DNA of 5,378 nucleotides from Yimella sp. (GTDB lineage: Bacteria; Actinomycetota; Actinomycetes; Actinomycetales; Dermatophilaceae), in assembly GCA_030150425.1 (NCBI GenBank), contig JASLFY010000224.1, positions 1 to 5,378 of the forward strand, read 5' to 3'. Made by a program: the position numbers and the translations under genes. Positions 1-5,378 of the stretch are shown piece after piece. Position 1 is the first letter of the stretch; each line of letters starts with the position of its first letter. The notes beneath the pieces are model-generated. The model had not been told where the DNA came from, made no database searches, and was given only the letters and a program-made list of their open reading frames with translations.

Positions 1-65
1 CCGCGCTCGACCCGGAGGTGGTCCAACCAACCCCGCACACTGCGTTCGAGGGGCGTGGTCGGCAT
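1..65 (-). CDS. XerD-like tyrosine recombinase, N-terminus only (partial)
   Basis: An ATG at 65-63 on the minus strand opens a frame that runs off the left edge after 21 complete codons. The peptide contains SVRGWLDHLRVERG, which resembles the start of the SAM-like core-binding domain of XerD/XerC-type site-specific recombinases (family pattern: a short leader, then a helix ending HLxVERG before 'LSxNTLxAYxRDL'). In the family this domain grips DNA, and a C-terminal R-H-R-Y domain cuts it; none of the catalytic part is in the window. No strong Shine-Dalgarno is seen; a weak TGGGAC lies about 10 bases upstream. The gene diverges from the membrane-protein gene at 120. The assignment rests on a short stretch recognised from memory. 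It could be the chromosomal dimer-resolving XerD or another integrase, and the left flank would decide. Confidence 0.5.
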   Translation of the reverse strand, partial: MPTTPLERSVRGWLDHLRVER

Positions 66-119
66 GCGCCGATTGTCCCAGTCCGGACGGATAGATTGCT
101 CGCGAGGGAGGGATGTCCG
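66..119. promoter_or_regulatory. Short divergent intergenic region
   Basis: These 54 bases separate the divergent recombinase-like start (65, minus) from the membrane-protein start (120, plus). On the plus strand TAGATT at 92-97 fits the actinobacterial -10 pattern TAnnnT, but no good -35 lies 16-19 bases upstream. A purine-rich GAGGGAGGGA at 104-113 is a strong ribosome binding site for the rightward gene, with about 7 bases to the ATG. Promoter placement is inference; the ribosome binding site is seen directly. Confidence 0.35.
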
Positions 120-740
120 ATGAAGCTGTACGCCGAACTGCGCCCGCGGGTGGTGCGACAGGTCGTGTTCGACGCCGCTGTCGCGGCCTGGCTGGTCTGC
201 TGGATCTGGCTCGCGCTGCGGGTGAATGCGACCGCGGACGGTGCGCGCAGCGGCCCCGACCGGCTGCAGTCCGGCGCGGCCGACCTGAGCAGCAACCTGA
301 ACACCGCCGGCGGCCGACTGGAGCGGGTCCCGTTGGTCGGCGACACGCTACGCGACCCGTTCACGAAGGCGGCGACCGCGGCGAGCGACCTGTCGGCGTC
401 GGGGCGCTCGATGTCCACCGGGATCGACCGCCTCGGCGATCTGCTCGGGTTCCTGACCGCACTCGCCCCGGTGCTGTTCGCGCTGTTGCTGTGGGCGGTC
501 GTACGACTGCGTTACGCCCGGCGGGCGACCACCGCGGCGCGGCTACGGGCGGTGGGCGCCGACGACCTCCTCGCGCTGCGCGCGCTCGCGTCCGCGGACC
601 CGGTACGGATCGCCGCCGTGGACCCGGCGGCCACGACGAAGTGGCGCGAGGGCGACGAGGAGATCACCGCCGCCCTCGCCGACATCCATCTGCGCTCGCT
701 CGGGCTCAGGCGTCGCCCGGAAGCACCAGCGACGGCTTGA
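120..740 (+). CDS. Two-pass membrane protein of unknown function
   Basis: A 206-residue protein I cannot assign to a named family. The ATG at 120 was chosen because GAGGGAGGGA precedes it at about 7 bases and because the product then begins MKLYAELRPR, followed at once by a hydrophobic helix; the frame is open further upstream, but that extension is polar and overlaps the divergent gene. Membrane segments are seen at about residues 15-35 (VVFDAAVAAWLVCWIWLALR) and 109-130. Arginines before the first segment (R8, R10, R13) and after the second (R129, R131, R134, R135) suggest both ends are cytoplasmic. The loop of about 73 residues between them would be outside; it is Ser/Ala/Asp-rich and probably helical. 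The C-terminal 75 residues are polar with helical Ala/Arg/Leu runs. Its 3' end overlaps hisS tail-to-tail by 35 bases, so its last 11 codons and stop are antisense to the hisS 3' end. Confidence 0.8.
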   Translation: MKLYAELRPRVVRQVVFDAAVAAWLVCWIWLALRVNATADGARSGPDRLQSGAADLSSNLNTAGGRLERVPLVGDTLRDPFTKAATAASDLSASGRSMSTGIDRLGDLLGFLTALAPVLFALLLWAVVRLRYARRATTAARLRAVGADDLLALRALASADPVRIAAVDPAATTKWREGDEEITAALADIHLRSLGLRRRPEAPATA

Positions 741-2049
741 GGTCCGCGTCGGCCGGGCGCCAGGACGTACGGTCCGCGGCGACCTGGTCGCCGGAGCGGA
801 TGTCCTTGACCTGGTCGCTGCCGTCGTCGCCGGCGGCCGGGAACCAGACGTACGGAATCCCCCGCCGGTCGGCGAACTGGATCTGCTTGCCGAACTTCGC
901 CGCCTTCGGCGCGACCAGCGTCGGAATCCCGTTGCCGCGCAACGCGGCTGCGATCCGCATCGACTCCGGACGCGACTCCTCGTCGTTGACCGCGACCAGC
1001 ACCGCGACCGGGGTCTCGCGGGACGCCGTCAGCCCCTCCTCCCCGATCAGCAGACCGAGCAGGCGGGACACGCCGATCGAGATGCCGACACCCGGGAAGG
1101 TGCGCTTGCCGTCCGAGGCGAGCGCGTCGTAACGCCCACCGGAGCAGACCGAGCCGTAGCCCGGGTCGCGCTCGAGCATGGTCTCGTAGACGGTGCCGGT
1201 GTAGTAGTCGAGGCCGCGGGCGATCCGCAGGTCGGCGATCGCGACGCCGGGTGCGTGTTCGTTCGCGGTGTCGATGACCGACTTCAGGTGGGCCAGGCCC
1301 TCCTCGAGCAGGTCGTTCTCGACGCCGAGGGCGCGCACCTGCTCGACGAACGAACTGTCGGTCGAGCTGATCCGGGCCAGCGCGAGGCACTGGTCGACCT
1401 GCTGCTGGCTGTGGCCGGCTTCGAGCAGCAGCTTCGCCACCCCGTCGTCGCCAATCTTGTCCAGCTTGTCGACGATGCGCAGGGTGCCGATGACGTCGTC
1501 GATGCCGATGCCGGCGTAGAAGCCCTGGCAGATCTTCCGGTTGTTGACGTGGATGCGGTAGTCGCCCACGGGCAGCCGGGAGAAGACGTCGGCGATCACC
1601 AGCAGCAGCTCCGCCTCGTAGTGCGGCGGCAGCTCGTTCGCGTCGACGATGTCGATGTCGGCCTGGATGAACTCGCGGTAGCGGCCGCGCTGGGGCCGTT
1701 CGCCGCGCCACGCCTGCTGGATCTGGTAGCGGCGGAACGGGAAGGTCAGCTTGCCGGCGTTCTCCAGGACATACCGCGCGAACGGCACCGTCATGTCGAA
1801 GTGCAGACCGAGGGTCGGCTCGCGGTCGTCCGCGGGCGCCGCCAACCGGCGTACGGCGTAGATCTCCTTGTCGGCGTCCTCACCCTGGGAGGACAGCCGG
1901 TCGACCGGCTCTACCGACCGGGTGTTGATCGAGGCGAAGCCGTGCAGCTCGAACACCTCGCGGATGGTGTCCAGCACGAACAGTTCGGCGACCCGCTCGC
2001 GGGGCAGCCATTCCTGGAAGCCACTGATCGGAGTGACCTTCGAAGCCAT
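706..2049 (-). CDS. hisS: Histidyl-tRNA synthetase
   Basis: Charges tRNA-His with histidine in the cytoplasm (class II aminoacyl-tRNA synthetase, expected homodimer). The 447-residue product shows the family signatures in order: DMTVPFARY at 85-93; class II motif 2 around R115 (WRGERPQRGRYREF, 114-127) with Q129 and D131; the histidine-binding HisA loop IARGLDYYTGTVYE at 276-289 with R278; GGRYD at 304-308; and motif 3 GVGISIGVSR at 320-329. The last 100 or so residues form the anticodon-binding domain (GKQIQFADRRGIPYVWFP, then a 'QVKDI' strand). Length suits the somewhat long HisRS subgroup that carries 'D-x-TVPFARY' instead of the usual bacterial 'LRPEGTA' motif. The ATG at 2049 has GAGGAAG upstream, spaced 7 bases. 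The gene lies 28 bases downstream of the MBL hydrolase and is probably co-transcribed with it. No T-box or other leader is evident in that gap. Confidence 0.97.
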   Translation of the reverse strand: MASKVTPISGFQEWLPRERVAELFVLDTIREVFELHGFASINTRSVEPVDRLSSQGEDADKEIYAVRRLAAPADDREPTLGLHFDMTVPFARYVLENAGKLTFPFRRYQIQQAWRGERPQRGRYREFIQADIDIVDANELPPHYEAELLLVIADVFSRLPVGDYRIHVNNRKICQGFYAGIGIDDVIGTLRIVDKLDKIGDDGVAKLLLEAGHSQQQVDQCLALARISSTDSSFVEQVRALGVENDLLEEGLAHLKSVIDTANEHAPGVAIADLRIARGLDYYTGTVYETMLERDPGYGSVCSGGRYDALASDGKRTFPGVGISIGVSRLLGLLIGEEGLTASRETPVAVLVAVNDEESRPESMRIAAALRGNGIPTLVAPKAAKFGKQIQFADRRGIPYVWFPAAGDDGSDQVKDIRSGDQVAADRTSWRPADADLKPSLVLPGDA

Positions 2050-2077
2050 GTGTCGTCTTCCTCGTCGAAGTCTGGAA

Positions 2078-2773
2078 TCAGAGATTCTGCAGGAACGGGT
2101 TGTTCGCGCGCTCCTGCGCGACGGTGGTGCCCGGGCCGTGGCCAGGCAGCACGAGCGTGTTGTCGGCCAGCGGCAGCACCTTCTCGCGCAACGACCGCTG
2201 CATCGCCTCGGCGGACCCGCCCGGCAGGTCCGTACGGCCGATGGAGCCGGCGAACAGGACGTCGCCGGAGAGAACGGTGGAACCGACGTCGACCGTGTCG
2301 GGCAGTCCGTCGGGGACCTGGTCGATGCCGAACATGACCGAGCCCTCGGTGTGGCCGGGAGCGTGGCTGACGGTGAAGTCGAGTCCGGCGATGCTCAGGC
2401 GCTGGTCGTCGACGACCTCGACGACCTGCTCCGGTTCCTTCCAGGTGGCCGCGCGACCGAACTGCTGCTCGAACATGCCGACCATCGCCGGGCTGAGCAA
2501 CTTGATCGGGTCCTCCAACCGGTAACGGTCGTCGCGGTGGATATACGCGCCGATCTGGCCGCCGCAGACCGGCGTCACCGAGTAGACGTGGTCGACGTGG
2601 CCGTGGGTGAGCAGCACCGCGGCCGGCTTCAGCCGCAACTCGGTGAGGATCTCGCGCAGTCGGTCCTCGACCCCGATGCCGGGATCGACGATCACGCACT
2701 CCTGCCCCTGGCCGGTGGCGAGCACGTAGCAGTTGGTCCCGAAGGCCTCGGCCGGGAAGTAGACGGTCAGCAC
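2078..2773 (-). CDS. MBL-fold metallo-hydrolase, glyoxalase II-like
   Basis: A 231-residue single-domain metallo-beta-lactamase-fold hydrolase, expected in the cytoplasm because no signal peptide is present. The opening MLTVYFPAEAFGTNCYVLA and VDPG at 29-32 match the glyoxalase II-like hydrolases usually found beside hisS in actinobacteria. The metal site is complete: H57, H59, D61 and H62 in THGHVDH, H141 in APGHT, D171 in SGDVLF, and H212 in PGHGPGTT, which predicts a two-metal centre. The family hydrolyses thioesters such as S-lactoylglutathione-type adducts; actinobacteria generally use mycothiol, so the substrate is uncertain and the name should stay generic. The start is GTG at 2773-2771, supported by the family-like N-terminus. 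It has no Shine-Dalgarno but a TAGGCT box just upstream, suggesting a leaderless message. It is first in a likely two-gene operon with hisS. Confidence 0.93.
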   Translation of the reverse strand: MLTVYFPAEAFGTNCYVLATGQGQECVIVDPGIGVEDRLREILTELRLKPAAVLLTHGHVDHVYSVTPVCGGQIGAYIHRDDRYRLEDPIKLLSPAMVGMFEQQFGRAATWKEPEQVVEVVDDQRLSIAGLDFTVSHAPGHTEGSVMFGIDQVPDGLPDTVDVGSTVLSGDVLFAGSIGRTDLPGGSAEAMQRSLREKVLPLADNTLVLPGHGPGTTVAQERANNPFLQNL

Positions 2774-2780
2774 CCGAGCG

Positions 2781-2786
2781 AGCCTA
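2781..2786 (-). promoter_or_regulatory. Candidate -10 box for the MBL-hisS operon
   Basis: Read on the minus strand this is TAGGCT, matching the actinobacterial -10 consensus TAnnnT. Only seven bases (CGCTCGG) separate it from the GTG start codon, the spacing expected when the first transcribed base falls at or beside the start codon. The absence of any Shine-Dalgarno before that GTG agrees with a leaderless transcript. No clear -35 element is visible. Confidence 0.4.
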
Positions 2787-2846
2787 ACGGGTCGGTCGTG
2801 TCCGGCCTGTGACCGTATATCCCGGCAGCCCGGTGACCCAGTTGCC

Positions 2847-2852
2847 TAGACT
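2847..2852 (+). promoter_or_regulatory. Candidate -10 box for the cyclophilin gene cluster
   Basis: TAGACT fits TAnnnT and lies in the divergent gap 52 bases before the GTG of the cyclophilin gene. The predicted start of transcription is near 2859. The -35 region (about 2823-2830) does not resemble TTGACA, so the call depends on the -10 alone. Confidence 0.35.
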
Positions 2853-2864
2853 GGCGCGCGATCG

Positions 2865-2880
2865 CCCGGGCCGTCCCGGG
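2865..2880 (+). other. Small hairpin in the cyclophilin leader
   Basis: CCCGGG at 2865-2870 and 2875-2880 can pair across a CCGT loop, giving a 6-bp all-GC stem. An outer CGAT (2859-2862) could pair with ATCG (2885-2888). The hairpin ends 11 bases before the GGAGAG ribosome binding site. There is no U-tract, so it is not a terminator; a role in translation or mRNA stability is possible but unproven, and such hairpins are common by chance in GC-rich DNA. Confidence 0.3.
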
Positions 2881-2904
2881 ACCCATCGACCGGAGAGTCT
2901 GTTC

Positions 2905-3615
2905 GTGCCCCTCACCTCCCGCCTGATCGGCAGCGTTGCTGCCGGTCTGTTGGCCACCACCGTGCTCGGCGCCTGCGCCGACGGCGCGAACAGCCCGCAG
3001 CACACCGGAACCGCGAATGCCGGTGCCGCGACCGCTGCCGCCGGGAAGGTGAGCTGCACGACCCCGCCGTCGCCGCAGGCGAAGAACCAGGCGTTGTCGC
3101 TCCCGTCGAAGAAGACCGCGCAGGGCAAGACGTACCTGGCGAAGGTCACGACCAACTGCGGTGACATCACCCTCGAGCTCGACGGCGACAAGGCCCCGCA
3201 GACCGTGGCGTCCTTCCTGCAGCTGGCCGGCGGCTACTACGACAAGAGCCCGTGCCACCGACTGGTGCCCGACTTCGTGTTGCAGTGCGGTGACCCGACC
3301 GGAGCCGGCACCGGCGGTCCGGGGTACAGCTACGGGCTGGAGAACACCCCCGCCGACAACCAGTACGCCCGCGGCACCCTCGCGATGGCCCGCCAGGCCA
3401 ACGACGCGAACACCAACGGCGGCCAGTTCTTCATCACCTTGAAGGACACCTCGATCCGGGCCGACTCCGCCGGTGGCTACACCGTCTTCGGGCGCGTTGT
3501 CAGTGGCATGGACGTCGTTGACTACGTTGCTGCCAAGGGTGTTGCCGCCGGCAGCGAATCGCCCAACCAGCCGATCTCGATCCTGAAGATCACCGTCGAA
3601 GAGAAGAAGGCCTGA
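2905..3615 (+). CDS. Lipoprotein cyclophilin-type peptidyl-prolyl isomerase
   Basis: Catalyses cis-trans isomerisation of X-Pro bonds, here probably on the outer face of the membrane. The GTG at 2905 is preferred: GGAGAG lies 7 bases upstream, and the 236-residue product then opens with a short lipoprotein signal (R6, hydrophobic core 7-20) and a lipobox LGAC at 21-24, so C24 would carry lipid. A flexible Ala/Thr/Gly stretch (25-48) precedes a helical region and the cyclophilin domain (about 77-232). Active-site residues keep human cyclophilin A spacing: R119 (CHRLVPDF), F124, Q127 (LQCGDP), then Q174 and F176 in NGGQFFIT. The cyclosporin-contact tryptophan of cyclophilin A has no clear equivalent. 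Mature cysteines C51, C85, C117 and C128 could form disulfides after export. It leads a tight rightward cluster, with the DUF349 gene starting two bases after its stop. Confidence 0.93.
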   Translation: MPLTSRLIGSVAAGLLATTVLGACADGANSPQHTGTANAGAATAAAGKVSCTTPPSPQAKNQALSLPSKKTAQGKTYLAKVTTNCGDITLELDGDKAPQTVASFLQLAGGYYDKSPCHRLVPDFVLQCGDPTGAGTGGPGYSYGLENTPADNQYARGTLAMARQANDANTNGGQFFITLKDTSIRADSAGGYTVFGRVVSGMDVVDYVAAKGVAAGSESPNQPISILKITVEEKKA

Positions 3616-3617
3616 CC

Positions 3618-4979
3618 ATGTCGACCGACACTCCCAAGCCGACCCCGCGCCCGGGCGTGCCGACTCCCGCCGCGATCAAGCCGCACGCACCGGCTGCCGC
3701 GGGCACCACCGCCGGCACCCCTGCCCCCGCGGCTCCCGCGCCGGCGAGCAACGCCGCCGAGTTCGGTCGGGTCGCCGAGGACGGCACCGTGTTCGTCCGC
3801 ACCCCCGACGGTGAGAAGGAGGTCGGCTCCTATCCGGAGGCGACCCACGAGGAGGCGCTGGCTTACTTCGCGCGCAAGTACGACGAGCTCGCCGCGTCCG
3901 CGACCCTGCTGCTGCAGCGCGTGGTGCAGACCGACCTGTCCGTGGCCGACGGTCGTACGGCGTTGAAGGGTCTGCGTGAGCAGGTCGACGGCGCCCACGT
4001 GGTCGGCGACCTGGCCGCCCTCGACGCCACCGTCGAGCAGATCGACACCGCCCTCACCGCCAAGTCGCAGGTCGAGAACGAGCAGCGCGCCGAGGCCAAG
4101 GCCGAGGCGCTGAGCAAGCGTGAGGCCGTCGTCGCCGAGGCCGAGCAGCTCGCCGCCCAGCCGGTCAACAAGGTCCACTGGAAGCAGTCGACCGCGCGCA
4201 TGCGTGAACTGCTCGACGAGTGGAAGTCGTTGCAGCGCAGCGGTGCCCGCCTCGACAAGGAGACCGAGAACGGCCTGTGGCAGCGGTTCAGCCACGCCCG
4301 CAACGGCTTCGACAAGACCCGCCGTTCCCACTTCGCCAAGCTCGACGACGAGCACGCCACCGCGAAGGCCGAGAAGACCCGCCTGGTGGCCGAGGCCGAG
4401 AAGCTGTCGACGTCGACCGACGGCGGCTCGACCGCCGGCGCCTTCAAGCGACTCATGGTCGAGTAGAACCAGGGCGGCCGCGCCGCCCGGGCCGACGACG
4501 ACGCCCTGTGGAAGAAGTTCAAGGCCGCCCAGGACGCCTTCTTCAACGCCAAGGACGAGGTCGTCGCCGCGGAGAACGTCGAGTTCGAGGCGAACCTGAA
4601 GGTCAAGGAGGAGCTGCTCACCCAGGCCCAGGCGCTGCTGCCGATCAAGGACCTCGACCGCACCAAGGCCGCGCTGCGCGACCTGCAGGAGAAGTGGGAC
4701 GCCGCCGGGAAGGTGCCACGCAAGGACATCGACCGGATGGAGCGCGGCATGCGCAAGGTCGAGCAGGCCGTCCGCGACGCCGAGACCACCCAGTGGCAAC
4801 GCACCGACCCCGAGCTGACCGCCCGCGCCCAGTCGATGGTCGACCAGCTGGAGGCTGCGATCGCCGACCTGCAGGCCAAGCGCGAGAAGGCCGACCCGGC
4901 CAAGGCCGCGAAGCTGGACGAGGAGATCACCGCGAAGCAGGCGTGGCTCGAGCAGGCTCGCGGCGGACTGGGAAACTGA
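3618..4979 (+). pseudogene. DUF349 repeat protein gene interrupted by an in-frame amber codon
   Basis: The frame has 453 codons before its TGA at 4977, but codon 283 is TAG (4464-4466), so normal translation gives 282 residues. ATG 3618 has AAGAAGG 7 bases upstream, inside the cyclophilin gene. Residues 1-47 are a Pro/Ala-rich tail; 48-100 form the N-terminal region typical of actinobacterial DUF349 proteins (EFGRVAEDGTVFVRTPDG); the rest is charged, Ala/Glu/Lys-rich helix with DUF349 repeats. The repeat tryptophan is present as DEWK (W202) and EKWD (W360), but its middle copy is the amber: LMVE-stop-NQGGRAARADDDALW. Downstream sequence keeps the family pattern and G/C-ending codons to the end, so decay, if real, is recent. 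No in-frame start with a ribosome binding site follows the stop. Cytoplasmic; the molecular function of the family is not established. A sequencing error or a functional short form remains possible. Confidence 0.85.
4464..4466 (+). other. In-frame amber codon replacing the conserved DUF349 tryptophan
   Basis: TAG stands at codon 283 of the frame opened at 3618. Aligning the gene's own repeats places it exactly opposite W202 and W360, both encoded by TGG. One G-to-A transition at 4465 (TGG to TAG) accounts for it, and no frameshift is needed because the frame continues to the natural TGA at 4977. Confidence 0.85.
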
Positions 4980-4983
4980 GCGG

Positions 4984-5378
4984 ATGACTGCTGCTGCCGA
5001 CGGCCTGATCGACTACCTGAACGCCAGCCCCTCCCCGTTCCACGCGTGTGACACCTCGGCCCGACTGCTGGCCGACGCCGGGTTCGTGCGGCTCGACGAG
5101 CGCGACGCGTGGCCGGCCGAGACGGGCCGCTGGTTCGTCGTACGCGGCGGCAGCCTGATCGCCTGGTCGACCGAACACAGCGACGGCCCGGCAACCGGTT
5201 TCCGGGTGGTGGGAGCCCACACCGACTCCCCCAACTTCCGGATCAAGCCGCAGCCCGACCGCTCCAGCCTCGGCTGGCAGCAGCTCGGCGTCGAGCCGTA
5301 CGGCGGTCTGATCACCAACAGCTGGCTCGACCGCGACCTCGGCCTGTCCGGCCGCGTGTCCGTTCGCGGCGCCGACGG
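4984..5378 (+). CDS. apeB: M18 family aminopeptidase, N-terminal part (cut by window end)
   Basis: The first 131 codons of a zinc-dependent cytoplasmic aminopeptidase that removes N-terminal residues from peptides; family members are about 420-440 residues and form large oligomers. Recognition rests on NASPSPFHA at 13-21, GAHTDSPNFRIKP at 77-89 with the first metal-ligand histidine H79, and VEPYGG (103-108) followed by NSWLDRDLGLSGRV at 112-125. Further metal ligands and the catalytic acidic residue lie beyond the window. The ATG at 4984 starts four bases after the DUF349 TGA; only a poor ribosome binding site is visible (GGGAAA about 7 bases further up, GAGCGG directly before the ATG), so expression probably relies partly on translational coupling to the upstream gene. 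The symbol follows the usual name for actinobacterial M18 enzymes; the family call is much surer than the symbol. Confidence 0.93.
   Translation, partial: MTAAADGLIDYLNASPSPFHACDTSARLLADAGFVRLDERDAWPAETGRWFVVRGGSLIAWSTEHSDGPATGFRVVGAHTDSPNFRIKPQPDRSSLGWQQLGVEPYGGLITNSWLDRDLGLSGRVSVRGAD

Larger units (their letters stand above)
2774..2904. promoter_or_regulatory. Divergent control region between MBL-hisS and cyclophilin genes
   Basis: This 131-base gap holds the 5' ends of two divergent units. Leftward, TAGGCT (plus-strand agccta, 2781-2786) fits the TAnnnT -10 pattern and sits 7 bases before the MBL GTG, so transcription would begin at or next to the start codon. Rightward, TAGACT at 2847-2852 also fits TAnnnT and would give a leader of about 45 bases; no convincing -35 is seen for either. 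GGAGAG at 2892-2897 is the ribosome binding site for the cyclophilin GTG at 2905. Two CCCGGG blocks in the leader can pair. Promoter calls are inference from motif and position only. Confidence 0.45.

Noticed and set aside
18..119. Upstream start for the membrane protein at 18
   Set aside because: It would overlap the divergent recombinase-like gene and add a polar low-quality leader. The ATG at 120 has a much better ribosome binding site.
1..123. Plus-strand open frame from the left edge ending TGA at 121-123, overlapping the ATG at 120
   Set aside because: The ATGA overlap looks like coupled genes, but the encoded peptide is an Arg/Ser-rich string without family resemblance, and the minus-strand recombinase frame explains this DNA better.
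701..719. Hairpin CGGGC/GCCCG at the hisS stop as a terminator
   Set aside because: The stem is only 5 bp with a 9-base loop, there is no T-tract, and it lies inside the coding sequence of the opposite gene.
1255..2337. Plus-strand open frame of 360 codons opposite hisS
   Set aside because: It is antisense to the HisRS catalytic core and runs across the hisS/MBL junction. Its product shows no domain and becomes Arg/Ala/Pro-rich, as expected for a shadow frame.
2809..2904. N-terminal extension of the cyclophilin from an upstream GTG
   Set aside because: The extension is Arg/Pro-rich, runs through the candidate promoter, and would bury the lipoprotein signal. The GTG at 2905 has a well-placed ribosome binding site and a clean signal peptide.
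4464..4466. Programmed recoding of TAG, for example pyrrolysine
   Set aside because: The position aligns with tryptophan in sister repeats, no pyrrolysine genes are visible, and nothing known of DUF349 proteins suggests recoding. A point mutation or sequence error is simpler.
3522..4799. Long minus-strand open frame (425 codons) opposite the DUF349 gene
   Set aside because: It is the antisense shadow of a GC-rich coding frame. Its product is a monotonous Leu/Val/Gly-rich sequence with no recognisable domain, and it crosses the end of the cyclophilin gene.

Overview
The window is high-GC DNA with strongly G/C-ending codons, GTG as well as ATG starts, and housekeeping proteins of actinobacterial type. 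It most likely comes from the chromosome of an actinomycete (order Micrococcales or Propionibacteriales is my guess; the sequence alone does not fix the family). Nothing points to a mobile element, phage, CRISPR array or RNA gene, and the region reads as ordinary core genome with a few oddities.

Layout from left to right. At the left edge (minus strand, 1-65) are the first 21 codons of a divergent gene resembling the N-terminus of a XerD-type tyrosine recombinase. A 54-base gap separates it from a rightward gene for a two-pass membrane protein of unknown function (120-740). That gene ends tail-to-tail with, and overlaps by 35 bases, the histidyl-tRNA synthetase gene hisS (706-2049, minus). 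Upstream of hisS on the same strand, 28 bases away, is a glyoxalase II-like metallo-beta-lactamase hydrolase (2078-2773, minus), so MBL-hisS is probably one operon. A 131-base divergent control region (2774-2904) separates this pair from a rightward cluster: a lipoprotein cyclophilin (2905-3615), a DUF349 protein (3618-4979) two bases later, and an M18 aminopeptidase (4984 to the window end, incomplete) four bases after that.

The main anomaly is an in-frame TAG at 4464-4466 in the DUF349 gene. It falls where the repeat family has its hallmark tryptophan, and clear DUF349 coding sequence continues in the same frame for another 170 codons. A single TGG-to-TAG change explains it. The gene is therefore a recent nonsense pseudogene, a truncated but possibly active 282-residue form, a suppressed amber, or a sequencing error. 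I found no convincing new biological system. Other points of interest are a likely leaderless start for the MBL hydrolase, the overlapping convergent hisS end, and a HisRS of the subgroup with a 'DMTVPFARY' motif rather than the common bacterial form.
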